From a virus, in IMG/VR virus record IMGVR_UViG_3300007276_005193, positions 1 to 28,772 of that record: a stretch of DNA of 28,772 nt. The stretch is one strand, 5' to 3'. Every line of letters begins with the position of its first letter. The first letter of the stretch is position 1. Below the pieces are notes generated by a model. The model was given only the letters and a program-made list of their open reading frames with translations. It did no database searches and was not told the origin of the DNA. A program made the translations under genes and the position numbers. Below are positions 15,213 to 21,710 of the stretch, piece by piece.

Positions 15213-15467
15213 TTACTGTCCTATTGTTGTTACTCTTTTCATAAACGTATTCAATGCATCTTTCATAGGAACTCCGTAATGCCTATTTTGATCTACTACT
15301 TGTTTTGCTCCTTCTATATTAGATATAAGCTCTCCTATCACATCTAGTTCTTCTTCAGAAACTCCTCTTGCTGATGCTATTGTGTCTAATACTCTTACCG
15401 CCGCATAAAGTTCTTCTTCTCCAAGATCGTAATCTGTAGCTATCCTTTTAATAATTGGTAGTCTCAT
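15213..15467 (-). CDS. Small conserved phage protein (DUF6952-like), 84 aa
   Basis: This helical protein begins MRLPIIKRIATDYDLGEEEL and contains EELDVIGELISNIEGAKQVV and ends with MKDALNTFMKRVTTIGQ. The ELDVIGELISN...ALNTFMKRV pattern is one I associate with DUF6952 of Bacteroidetes phages; I am moderately sure. Function unknown. It begins right after the stop of the 75-residue gene (TAAATG). Confidence 0.65.
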   Translation of the reverse strand: MRLPIIKRIATDYDLGEEELYAAVRVLDTIASARGVSEEELDVIGELISNIEGAKQVVDQNRHYGVPMKDALNTFMKRVTTIGQ

Positions 15468-15695
15468 TTATCCTATAATCAGGTCCTGACCTGTATTTAT
15501 CTTATTAAGTAGTTTAATTCTATCTAGTGCATCTACTAGCATAAGTAATGCAGATTCAGCGTTTTGATAGAAGTCATCTGTTGAATGGTCTCCTATACCG
15601 GCTGGTGATTCTGATAGTAAATTTAATGTAAGTTCTGCTTTTGCTTTATCTGCTACTGCGCTAGTCATTAGCATCTGCCATAAATGTGGTTTCAT
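15468..15695 (-). CDS. Small conserved phage protein, 75 aa
   Basis: A helical protein with the stretch SESPAGIGDHSTDDFYQNAE followed by ALLMLVDALDRIKLL. Similar small proteins are common in Bacteroidetes and other phages next to the DUF6952-like gene, which follows here with no gap. It has no membrane segment or catalytic motif. Its leader contains a TATCTTTA box about 24 nt upstream. Function unknown. Confidence 0.65.
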   Translation of the reverse strand: MKPHLWQMLMTSAVADKAKAELTLNLLSESPAGIGDHSTDDFYQNAESALLMLVDALDRIKLLNKINTGQDLIIG

Positions 15696-15718
15696 ATAAC
15701 TGTTTTAATTTGTTTTTA

Positions 15719-15726
15719 TAAAGATA
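15719..15726 (-). promoter_or_regulatory. Possible promoter -7 box before the 75-aa gene
   Basis: TATCTTTA on the minus strand lies just past the terminator-like hairpin at 15740-15761 and 23 nt before the ATG at 15695. There is no TTG at the expected distance, so only the -7 half is supported. Confidence 0.4.
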
Positions 15727-15739
15727 AGAAAAAGTACTA

Positions 15740-15761
15740 ACCTATCCTACTACATATAGGT
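15740..15761 (-). terminator. Hairpin at the end of the 364-aa gene
   Basis: ACCTAT and ATAGGT (6 bp) enclose a 10-nt loop that contains the tandem stop codons TAGTAG of the 364-residue gene. On the minus strand a T-rich run (CTTTTTC) starts a few bases later. This is a weak terminator, or it may affect release of ribosomes. Confidence 0.45.
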
Positions 15762-16844
15762 TTTTTTTGTACTACTAGTATCTTTCCGCTTGTACCTATC
15801 TGCGTGTGTTAGTGGAGTCGTAACTTCTTTTACTTTCTGGTAATGCTCTCCTGTGTTTCCGTTTTGTCCAATCGCTTTCATCCTCTCCTCGGTACCTTCT
15901 TCATCGTAAACTTCTGCTGCTTTCTTTAATGCTTCGTTTGGAGGAGACGGGTTTTCAGATGCTTTTACAATCGTAGAAATATCTCTAGGAGATAGGTCTA
16001 AAACTTTTTCTCCGTATAAGTTCTCTTCTTTTTTCGGGTATGCTTTCTCGAATGCGAAGTTAGCGGCTACTACTAATGATATAGCTAGAGGGTCGAATAC
16101 AAATATTATAACAAGTAGCAGTATATTAATAATCTTATCCATAGGGGCTCCTGTTAGTCCAGAGATGTACTGCAGTGGTCCTAGTTCGCCTGCTACTTCG
16201 CTATCGTTATCTAAGTCTAGTATCTGTAGTTGGTATTTTTGAAGACTATCTGAAGCTCTTTCTCTTTTTACTTGAATAGCCTTTCTATTCTCTTCTTCAA
16301 CTTCAATACGTTTTTGAGCAATCCGAAGTCCGGAAGTTGATACTGATTGTCTAAAGCCCCCAGCCACCGAGGTGTCTCGTATCTGGATTGATTGAGACCT
16401 AGTATCCGAAAGAGTGCTAATGTTATTAGATATTCTTTCAAGTTCTTTATCATATCGAATAACATCCTTTTCATAGAAACCTTTCTTTTGTGTTAGGAAT
16501 TCAGTCTGGTTGTTTTTTATCTCCAGCCCTCTGTAAGTGTCTTGGTAAGCTGCGGATAGGAATCCGTAAATTCCCATTGATGTAATAACTACTAGCACAA
16601 CTGCTGCTATTACTAAGTAAGCTCTTAGGTATTTGTTAATAGTATCCCAATACCTATAAAGTAATGATGCTATTACTAATTTAGCAACCTCTAAAGAGCC
16701 CGCCATTATCATAACTTCATACGATGCTCCGGCAAATAACTTACTTAATCCGCTTACTGAATAAAATGCAGCTGATACAGATACAGATAGTGCGGAGAGT
16801 GCAATTATAGTTGGAAGTATTCCTTTTTTAATATTTTCTATCAT
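15750..16844 (-). CDS. Four-helix membrane protein with periplasmic-type coiled coil, 364 aa
   Basis: The sequence shows hydrophobic segments at about residues 8-30, 42-63, 74-98 and 237-262. A long charged region at 105-210, between the third and fourth, is predicted by eye to be a coiled coil (heptad-like KRIEVEEENRKAIQVKRERA). After the last helix comes a 100-residue hydrophilic tail. FDPLAISLVVAANFAFE in helix 4 is typical of a phage membrane protein that recurs in large marine phages without assigned function. It follows the spanin-like gene with an ATGA overlap and so probably belongs to the lysis or envelope unit. A structural role in the host membrane is inferred only. Confidence 0.7.
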   Translation of the reverse strand: MIENIKKGILPTIIALSALSVSVSAAFYSVSGLSKLFAGASYEVMIMAGSLEVAKLVIASLLYRYWDTINKYLRAYLVIAAVVLVVITSMGIYGFLSAAYQDTYRGLEIKNNQTEFLTQKKGFYEKDVIRYDKELERISNNISTLSDTRSQSIQIRDTSVAGGFRQSVSTSGLRIAQKRIEVEEENRKAIQVKRERASDSLQKYQLQILDLDNDSEVAGELGPLQYISGLTGAPMDKIINILLLVIIFVFDPLAISLVVAANFAFEKAYPKKEENLYGEKVLDLSPRDISTIVKASENPSPPNEALKKAAEVYDEEGTEERMKAIGQNGNTGEHYQKVKEVTTPLTHADRYKRKDTSSTKKTYM

Positions 16845-17251
16845 CTAAGTAGTAGTATTGCTGTTAGTACTACTCCTACTCCTGTACCTACTTTGTAGAA
16901 GAACGATTTTCTTTTTTCTGCTTTCAATTCTTTGTGTAGTTTTTTAGATAGTTCTGATGCTGTGCCTAGTTGTCCGGCTTGGAAAAGGTCGTTTTTTTCT
17001 AAGTTAACTACCTTCGTAGTTAGTATTTCAATCTCCTTAGTTCTTAACTCTGTCTTATTCTTTTCAAGTTCTAATAAACTATTAACTTGTATTAACTGTT
17101 CTTTTGCACCATCACCGTTAATAAGATCTTTTATCACTAACCTAACGATCGGTACTTTAATCGATACTATCGAGTCTTTTATAGTATCTTGCTGAGAAAA
17201 ACTCTTCAAGCTCAGTAAAAGAGTAAGTGTCAATAGTATTAGCTTTTTCAT
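16841..17251 (-). CDS. Spanin-like protein with signal peptide and C-terminal membrane helix
   Basis: The 136-residue product starts with a signal peptide (MKKLILLTLTLLLSLKSFSQ, cleavage likely after SFS). It then has a coiled-coil region (residues about 55-110, LLELEKNKTELRTKEIEIL) and ends in a membrane helix (VGTGVGVVLTAILLL). Its start lies inside the preceding i-spanin-like gene and the two overlap by 95 nt in different frames, like Rz/Rz1 pairs. It has no lipobox cysteine, so it is not a standard o-spanin or u-spanin. Its topology would leave the C-terminal helix in the inner membrane. A role in the final envelope-disruption step is likely from context but unproven. Confidence 0.55.
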   Translation of the reverse strand: MKKLILLTLTLLLSLKSFSQQDTIKDSIVSIKVPIVRLVIKDLINGDGAKEQLIQVNSLLELEKNKTELRTKEIEILTTKVVNLEKNDLFQAGQLGTASELSKKLHKELKAEKRKSFFYKVGTGVGVVLTAILLLR

Positions 17252-17510
17252 CTGTCTTCCTTTTTATTTGTTTAATATTTCTCTGTACGTTATTTATGTC
17301 TGAATCTATATTCTCTATTTGGGAATGTAGTCCGGTCATTCTTTCGTCGAGTTGTATGTTAAGTTGCTTAACTGAATCTATCTTTACTTGTAGGTTTTCA
17401 ATTTTAGCTTCATATGCTTTTACATCCGTACTAATACCATTGGTATTAAATAAACTGTATCCCATTAGTATGATAAGTACGTATATAAGTATTCTCTGTT
17501 CTATGCTCAT
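17157..17510 (-). CDS. i-spanin-like (Rz-type) protein
   Basis: This 117-residue protein has one N-terminal membrane helix (ILIYVLIILMGYSLF, residues 7-21) followed by a long coiled coil (30-95, LQVKIDSVKQLNIQLDERM) and a short C-terminal segment (FTELEEFFSARY). This is the layout of an inner-membrane spanin subunit, which spans the periplasm and helps fuse the membranes at lysis. It lies between the endolysin candidate and a partly overlapping second spanin-like gene. It has its own promoter-like signal ending 5 nt before the ATG. The family call is structural, not motif-based. Confidence 0.6.
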   Translation of the reverse strand: MSIEQRILIYVLIILMGYSLFNTNGISTDVKAYEAKIENLQVKIDSVKQLNIQLDERMTGLHSQIENIDSDINNVQRNIKQIKRKTDEKANTIDTYSFTELEEFFSARYYKRLDSID

Positions 17511-17515
17511 AGTAT

Positions 17516-17546
17516 ATAATATATAAAATTTACCTTAGACAAGCAA
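17516..17546 (-). promoter_or_regulatory. Bacteroidetes-like promoter of the spanin genes
   Basis: TTG (17546-17544, in GTTGC), N20, then TATATTAT (17523-17516) on the minus strand, five bases before the ATG at 17510. The -7 box deviates from TATATTTA at the last two positions, but spacing and position match the other sites. Confidence 0.5.
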
Positions 17547-17562
17547 CTTTTATTACAAGTAT

Positions 17563-18159
17563 CTAGATATCTCTAGACTCTATCAAGGTATATGTAAAGG
17601 AGTTACCGTATAAAGTTCTAGCTTTTTCTGCTAGTCCCATTAATAAGTTGAAGTCTGATTCTTTTGAAAGAACTTGACAGCCAGCTGACCACTTATCTAT
17701 CTGAGTTGATCCGTTTATGAATGTACCTGCTCTGTGTATGTTAATTCCAAACATCCCTTCTTGGAGAGAGTATTCATCAAGATCATAATTATCGTCTCTA
17801 TTACTATCTCTATATACCTCTACTGGAAGTCTTTGAGTAAGTGCCTCGTATTTACCTTGATGTAGTCCTATTTGATAAGTGCTCCTATACTGGTTAGGTT
17901 TTAATATTGCTACTCCGTCTGGGTTTAGTAAATTTTCTGAGTAGTATATACCTGGGTCTGTTGTAGCATCCCACTCTTCATACTTTAGTTCACCGTTTAT
18001 TGAATATGAAACTGTTAATTTGTCGTCAAACTTATTAGTAATTTCCTGGTTAGTGTTTGAGTTTCTAACTCCAACTATATTTAGGTTATAGTCGCCGTTT
18101 TCAAACCATCTGTAGCCCTTACACAGTACTGCTTCTTCTATTTGCTTTCTTGTATACAT
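17563..18159 (-). CDS. Putative endolysin with YkuD-like L,D-transpeptidase/peptidase active site
   Basis: In this 198-residue soluble protein without a signal peptide, residues 137-145 (FGINIHRAG) and 156-163 (KWSAGCQV) provide His142 and Cys161. These are arranged like the H...[ST]xGC active site of YkuD-fold enzymes. The N-terminal part (CKGYRWFENGDYNLNIVGVR) with TDPG and KPNQYRSTYQIGLHQGKYEA is found in many phage proteins called lysins or peptidases, and I know the pattern but not a tested activity. It would cut peptide cross-links in peptidoglycan. Its place between small membrane proteins and spanin-like genes supports a lysis role. Confidence 0.7.
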   Translation of the reverse strand: MYTRKQIEEAVLCKGYRWFENGDYNLNIVGVRNSNTNQEITNKFDDKLTVSYSINGELKYEEWDATTDPGIYYSENLLNPDGVAILKPNQYRSTYQIGLHQGKYEALTQRLPVEVYRDSNRDDNYDLDEYSLQEGMFGINIHRAGTFINGSTQIDKWSAGCQVLSKESDFNLLMGLAEKARTLYGNSFTYTLIESRDI

Positions 18160-18176
18160 TCTGTCTTACTAATCTT

Positions 18177-18806
18177 TTATTTATTCTTTTGAAATTTCAA
18201 ATGGAATGTTGAATCTGATTTAATACAGCTTACTTTAATAGCAACCCAGTATCCAAACCAAAGTTTGCAATACGAATACCTAAATGAAAGTATCCCATCT
18301 TGTTTAAACCACATTAAGCTTTGCCCTAATATAGAGTACCTAAAATCAATTATATCTCCTGTCCATCCTTGCCATGGGTCCTCCCCTGGTCCTACTCTCC
18401 ATTTTAATCCACAAACCATTGCCCATCTTCCACCATCGGAAACGGCTTTACCGTCTAGTACCATATTATCAATTACATACTCTCTATCTACCATCCCAGA
18501 TCCATCTCCTATCTGCTTTTCTCCCATCCAAACTCTTAAGTTCCAAATTGTATTTCTAAATCCGTGCCATAAGTAGCGAGTTCTAAACGTTTCGCTTTCA
18601 GATCCAGTCTTACGTATGAGGAAGATTCTGTAGTCTTCCTGGAGGGTGCCATTAGGAGATATACGATTAGAATCATCGTAAATCCACAGCCACTTCCATT
18701 TTGTAAAATCATATATCGGATACATGATCGGTGCTGTAATCATTCCAAACAGTCCTAACGGGACAGTAAGTATGAACCATTTTAATACTACTAGTAGTTT
18801 TTTCAT
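18177..18806 (-). CDS. Membrane-anchored aromatic-rich phage protein (paralogue B)
   Basis: This 209-residue protein has an N-terminal membrane region (about 5-31, with LKWFILTVPLGLFGMITAPI) and a Trp/Tyr-rich soluble domain. It shares with the 206-residue product of 2790-3410 a WKWLW-type motif after the helix, RNTIWN in the middle, and LSFRYSYCKLWFGY near the end. The middle also has GRWAMVCGLKWRVGPGEDPW. It overlaps the next gene by one base and lies between holin-like and endolysin genes. Function unknown; the surroundings suggest the envelope. Confidence 0.65.
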   Translation of the reverse strand: MKKLLVVLKWFILTVPLGLFGMITAPIMYPIYDFTKWKWLWIYDDSNRISPNGTLQEDYRIFLIRKTGSESETFRTRYLWHGFRNTIWNLRVWMGEKQIGDGSGMVDREYVIDNMVLDGKAVSDGGRWAMVCGLKWRVGPGEDPWQGWTGDIIDFRYSILGQSLMWFKQDGILSFRYSYCKLWFGYWVAIKVSCIKSDSTFHLKFQKNK

Positions 18807-19069
18807 TAGTTCAACAACTTTACTGCTAATAGTAGTAATGTAGGTAAAAAAGTAAAAGCTACGTCTACTATGTTTGGTGTACTAAATCTCATCTTTGCAT
18901 CTATAATTTCCTTTCCTATTGATACAAATACCATAAAGCCTATAGCTTCCATTGTTGTTCCCCATATTACTAATGGAGTTGCTATTATACTTCCGTAAAA
19001 GAAGTGTAGTAGTTTGTCTTTAGGTACTGAAGCCATAGTGCTCAGTATGCTCTTAATTGTTGCTTTCAT
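18806..19069 (-). CDS. Small three-helix membrane protein, holin-like or DUF2279-like
   Basis: This 87-residue protein is almost wholly hydrophobic, with probable helices at about 24-38, 40-55 and 69-85. The motif KDKLLHFFYGSIIATP, then SIGKEIIDAKM and IVDVAFTFLPTLLLL, is like the DK..H...G...KE..D...DV pattern of YfiM/DUF2279-type and phage membrane proteins. Size, topology and the adjacent endolysin gene make a holin or lysis-accessory role plausible. It lies 21 nt downstream of the 96-residue membrane protein gene and overlaps the next gene by one base. Confidence 0.55.
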   Translation of the reverse strand: MKATIKSILSTMASVPKDKLLHFFYGSIIATPLVIWGTTMEAIGFMVFVSIGKEIIDAKMRFSTPNIVDVAFTFLPTLLLLAVKLLN

Positions 19070-19090
19070 CTTGTTTTAGTTATATTTCAC

Positions 19091-19381
19091 TTATTTAGTC
19101 GCTTGCCTAGGGCCATCAACATCTTTCTTCGTAACTTTATTAAATATTTTACCTACTTCAGCAATCCCAAATGAACCTAAAGTAACTACTACAAATGAAT
19201 TATAAATCATTTCATTAAGTACTAAGTCTTTACCGAAATACCCGGTAACTAAGTCTACGAGAGCGAAGATGGTCATTACAACGAAAGAGGCAAAGCCTAC
19301 AACTGATTTTTCGTTGATGTCGTTTTCGTCTTTAAATATGTCTCTAAAAGCCATCCATTTCTTTTTTATAAAATTATACAT
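19091..19381 (-). CDS. Two-helix membrane protein, candidate holin
   Basis: This 96-residue protein has a charged N-terminal helix (KKKWMAFRDIFKDENDINEK), then two hydrophobic segments (VVGFASFVVMTIFALVDLVT, about 27-46; YNSFVVVTLGSFGIAEVG, about 59-76), and a charged C-terminal tail. The two-helix layout with charged ends is that of class II/III holins. Proteins of this form are frequent in flavobacterial phages near lysis genes. It opens the lysis region after a terminator at 19482-19505. The holin call is by size, topology and position only. Confidence 0.55.
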   Translation of the reverse strand: MYNFIKKKWMAFRDIFKDENDINEKSVVGFASFVVMTIFALVDLVTGYFGKDLVLNEMIYNSFVVVTLGSFGIAEVGKIFNKVTKKDVDGPRQATK

Positions 19382-19481
19382 AGTGTAACTTTTTTAGTAA
19401 AACTTATTATTCTTTTGTTTTTAAATGTAACTTACTGTATATATAAATAGCTTGAAAGCGACTAATCTAGTATATAAGAAA

Positions 19482-19505
19482 AGAGGTCCTACTACTAAGA
19501 CCTCT
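19482..19505 (-). terminator. Rho-independent terminator after the zinc-ribbon gene
   Basis: On the minus strand AGAGGTC, a 10-nt loop TTAGTAGTAG, and GACCTCT form a perfect 7-bp stem, followed by TTTCTT. It ends the transcript from 19800. Confidence 0.75.
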
Positions 19506-19510
19506 CTACC

Positions 19511-19566
19511 TATAGGCAGAAGATATACAACATTAAACACCTCACTACTACTAGGGTGTGCCTATA
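19511..19566 (-). ncRNA. Structured 3' RNA element upstream of the terminator
   Basis: On the minus strand, TATAGGC (19566-19560) pairs with GCCTATA (19517-19511) over 7 bp. Stacked directly on it is ACACC/GGTGT (5 bp) around the loop CTAGTAGTAGTGA. A 19-nt single-stranded stretch remains on one side. The terminator hairpin follows after a few bases, and its loop also contains TAGTAGTAG. The fold lies in the non-coding stretch between 19382 and 19578. It could be a 3'-UTR protection element, a small RNA or a switch. Confidence 0.5.
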
Positions 19567-19578
19567 TTCTTAAATATG

Positions 19579-19800
19579 TTACAGCTCTCCTAACTCCTTA
19601 GGTAGGAATTCTGCGTTTACATGTCCGCACTCTGTACAAGCGAATACTGGAATAGGTATGTAAGTTGGTTTACCAGTTCCGGTTAGGAATCCTGATGCTT
19701 TCCGTATATGGAGTACTTGTTCAAAATATGTATGATTACATTTCTCACAGACTACTCCTTGTGTTTGTTTTATATCTATATTCGGGGTTTGTTCTAACAT
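19579..19800 (-). CDS. Conserved phage zinc-ribbon protein, 73 aa
   Basis: Two Cys-x2-Cys pairs (CEKCNHTYFEQ and CTECGHVN) flank the segment RKASGFLTGTGKPTYIPIPV. This layout is common in small proteins of T4-like and marine phages, where the function remains unknown. It would form a rubredoxin-like zinc ribbon. It is the last gene before the structured element and terminator. Confidence 0.75.
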   Translation of the reverse strand: MLEQTPNIDIKQTQGVVCEKCNHTYFEQVLHIRKASGFLTGTGKPTYIPIPVFACTECGHVNAEFLPKELGEL

Positions 19801-19810
19801 TATTTTTTTA

Positions 19811-20179
19811 TTACTTATTTCTTAATTTAAACCAATTTTTGATAGACAGTACTGTTACTGTCAATCCTATAATTCCGGTAACATATACAACACCTATCCA
19901 ATCTTTTAGTATTACTTGACTATCAAAAACTATTCCTGTGTATGCACCTATGCCAATGAACCATAACATAGCCCAGATACCTGGGGGTATCTTATCTACG
20001 ATAGGTTTAACTTTTTTAACTCTATCGTCATGTACTACTCTACTTAATGCATGTTGGAGGTCTTTTCCATAAGCCGGAATCTTCTCAACCTCTCCTTTTT
20101 CATTTTGAATAGTCACTTCGTATGTTAACCATTCTGCAGATGCTTTAGAAAGTTCTGCATGTATTACTCTTTTTTTCAT
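19811..20179 (-). CDS. Two-helix membrane protein, 122 aa
   Basis: The N-terminal 70 residues are soluble (KGEVEKIPAYGKDLQHALSR), followed by two membrane helices (about 69-85, GIWAMLWFIGIGAYTGI, and 95-112, IGVVYVTGIIGLTVTVL) and a basic tail. It probably sits in the inner membrane with the soluble part in the cytoplasm. It starts 1 nt after the stop of the 158-residue gene. No family recognised. Confidence 0.65.
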   Translation of the reverse strand: MKKRVIHAELSKASAEWLTYEVTIQNEKGEVEKIPAYGKDLQHALSRVVHDDRVKKVKPIVDKIPPGIWAMLWFIGIGAYTGIVFDSQVILKDWIGVVYVTGIIGLTVTVLSIKNWFKLRNK

Positions 20180-20180
20180 A

Positions 20181-20657
20181 CTACTTTTTATATTTCTCTA
20201 CTATGTAATAGTAGAATTCAATTAACGTATCATTATAGTCTGTTAATTCCTCCCAGACTTTATCTTCTGCTATGTGTATTATATCCCTGAAGCTTTTTAC
20301 TAGTTCCTCTAATTTTCTAGTTTCGTCTTTGTAAAAATCCTCTAACAATCTTTTCCGCCTAGCTCTATCTAAAGAACTTTCCTCTACATACCTCCCTTGA
20401 TCGTTATATAATTCGACATACTTATCATTTATAGTATGCTCTACTAGTTCAGCTTCGAATCCGTAAGACCCTATATCAAAATCACCATTCAATATTCTAT
20501 CTGCTAAAGGTACTCTAGTAGATAGCGGTTTTGTTTTTGATGTATACTTCCTCCACCACTTAAACCTGTCGTAAGGCTTCTTATAATAATTCTTAGCGAA
20601 AAAGTTTTCAAGCCATTCTACTGAATGTATCGGAGTGTATGGTGTGGTTATTATCAT
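20181..20657 (-). CDS. Hypothetical phage protein, 158 aa
   Basis: The N-terminus is basic and aromatic (KNYYKKPYDRFKWWRKYTSK), and the C-terminal half is a charged helical region (SLDRARRKRLLEDFYKDETR, then KLEELVKSF). The latter segment recurs in uncharacterised proteins of large phages. The start ATG lies 3 nt after the -7 box of a promoter-like signal, so the mRNA is probably leaderless. It leads a unit with the 122- and 73-residue genes. Function unknown. Confidence 0.65.
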   Translation of the reverse strand: MIITTPYTPIHSVEWLENFFAKNYYKKPYDRFKWWRKYTSKTKPLSTRVPLADRILNGDFDIGSYGFEAELVEHTINDKYVELYNDQGRYVEESSLDRARRKRLLEDFYKDETRKLEELVKSFRDIIHIAEDKVWEELTDYNDTLIEFYYYIVEKYKK

Positions 20658-20658
20658 A

Positions 20659-20690
20659 CCTAAATATACGAAAAATAACCTTAGTCACAA
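20659..20690 (-). promoter_or_regulatory. Bacteroidetes-type promoter, probably leaderless
   Basis: TTTG (TTG at 20690-20688), N19, then TATATTTAGG (20668-20659) on the minus strand, with only three bases between the TATATTTA box and the ATG at 20657. The -33 element overlaps the last codons of the 66-residue gene. Confidence 0.75.
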
Positions 20691-20881
20691 ACTTCTCTTA
20701 CAGCTAATTCATCCTTTGCCAAAGCATATAATATCTCAGCCGGCATATCATCTCTAGCATGTCGCGCAATGTTTGCGACAGTCTCTACAAGTTCTAATTC
20801 AGTATACCCCTTCTTTATCCTGTTTGGGGTAAGTTTACCTTCTTCCACAAGTTCGTTATATTTTTTTATAGAATCACTCAT
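20681..20881 (-). CDS. Small hypothetical protein, 66 aa
   Basis: A helical acidic protein (MSDSIKKYNELVEEGKLTPN, then YTELELVETVANIARHARDD). It has no membrane helix or metal site. It starts in a TAATG overlap with the 119-residue gene and its 3' end carries the -33 element of the next promoter. Unknown function. Confidence 0.6.
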   Translation of the reverse strand: MSDSIKKYNELVEEGKLTPNRIKKGYTELELVETVANIARHARDDMPAEILYALAKDELAVREVCD

Positions 20882-21240
20882 TATAGCCCTTTGGGTTTAA
20901 TTTGTCCATTCTCGTCAAAATACTTATCATGTGTTTTACTACCCTGTGCTTCTATTTTTAGTTTTACTGTAGTTAACTCTTCTGTTACTTCTGTATATCC
21001 GTGGTCTTGCAATTCTTTAATTATAGAGTCAAAACGTATTTGAGTAGATTGTAGTTCCTCTTGTACTGCTGTTTTAAGCACTATTGTAGCTCCTGCTAGA
21101 GCTATTCGTGGGGAAATTTTTCCTCCTATTCCTGCATCTATAGGTAGTTCAAGTTTTGGATCATTATTTATTGGTAAAGATGACATTTCTGCTGCATCTA
21201 TTAGCGCTGTTGCTTGTGCTAAATTTAATGTAATTCTCAT
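20881..21240 (-). CDS. Hypothetical protein, 119 aa
   Basis: This protein begins MRITLNLAQATALIDAAEMS and has an alanine- and isoleucine-rich helical middle (ISPRIALAGATIVLKTAVQE), with a charged C-terminus (KYFDENGQIKPKGL). It is soluble, with no catalytic motif. It lies directly downstream of the structured non-coding region and terminator at 21261-21280, so its expression may depend on read-through or on a promoter hidden in that region. Function unknown. Confidence 0.6.
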   Translation of the reverse strand: MRITLNLAQATALIDAAEMSSLPINNDPKLELPIDAGIGGKISPRIALAGATIVLKTAVQEELQSTQIRFDSIIKELQDHGYTEVTEELTTVKLKIEAQGSKTHDKYFDENGQIKPKGL

Positions 21241-21260
21241 TGTATTTGTTTTTTATAAAA

Positions 21261-21280
21261 CCCCTCCGGTACCGAAAGGG
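21261..21280 (-). terminator. Rho-independent terminator of the chaperone unit
   Basis: On the minus strand CCCTTTCGG and CCGGAGGGG form an 8-9-bp stem with G-U pairs and a tiny loop, followed by TTTTATAAAAAAC. It lies after the histone-like gene and the structured RNA. Confidence 0.6.
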
Positions 21281-21292
21281 TCTTGGTAAATG

Positions 21293-21347
21293 ACCTACCC
21301 TGGTACGCTCGACTAGGTAACGCCTGATCTGTTATAGCGTGGTAGGT
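21293..21347 (-). ncRNA. Candidate structured RNA, 55 nt, in a 168-nt non-coding region
   Basis: On the minus strand ACCTACC pairs with GGTAGGT (7 bp), and directly inside it ACGCT pairs with AGCGT (5 bp, 5-nt bulge on the 3' side). An inner GATCAGG/CCTAGTC stem (6 of 7 pairs, one C-A mismatch) closes a five-base loop, CGTTA. The host region 21241-21408 is clearly richer in G and C than the rest of the window. Its 5' half holds two more short hairpins: TGGC-TTT-GCCA, and GAGG...CCTC. A terminator follows at 21261-21280. I recognise no known RNA family. Confidence 0.6.
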
Positions 21348-21408
21348 ACTTTTAAATATTCGCGCGTGGCAAAGCCAAGAGAGAGGAACGCCCCCTCCCT
21401 TTGCTCGC

Positions 21409-21710
21409 TTACTTGCTCTCTGCTACCGATTCTTTTCGGTAATCCGTAACTAACTTCTTTAGTTCCCCTATTGCTTTTCTAGCGTTAGCTTGAGATTTCT
21501 TAGTAGTTCCGTTGTGCTGTTCTTGAAAGTCTGTAAATAATCCTTCAATCTGTTCGAATAACTCTTGTTTTTTACTCATTGGTTTTGTTTTTTTATTAAT
21601 TTTAGTTTTCGGGTATGACATTTCTGTTTTAATTAACCTACTACCCCTATAGGTCCATGTATTGTAAAGACCGTATTGGTTCTTATATTTTCTAATTACT
21701 AGTTCTTCCA

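Noticed and set aside
16268-16474. Extra minus-strand frame of 68 codons
   Set aside because: It lies inside the 364-residue membrane protein gene in another frame, with no coupling or motif.
21241-21280. preQ1 riboswitch, prompted by the A-rich stretch after the hairpin and by queF in the window
   Set aside because: The loop sequence and pseudoknot bases do not fit the preQ1-I pattern, and the downstream gene has no link to deazapurines.
21241-21408. tRNA or hammerhead ribozyme in the GC-rich region
   Set aside because: The 7-bp closing stem spans only 55 nt with no T-loop or anticodon arm, and the CUGANGA and GAAA ribozyme cores are missing.
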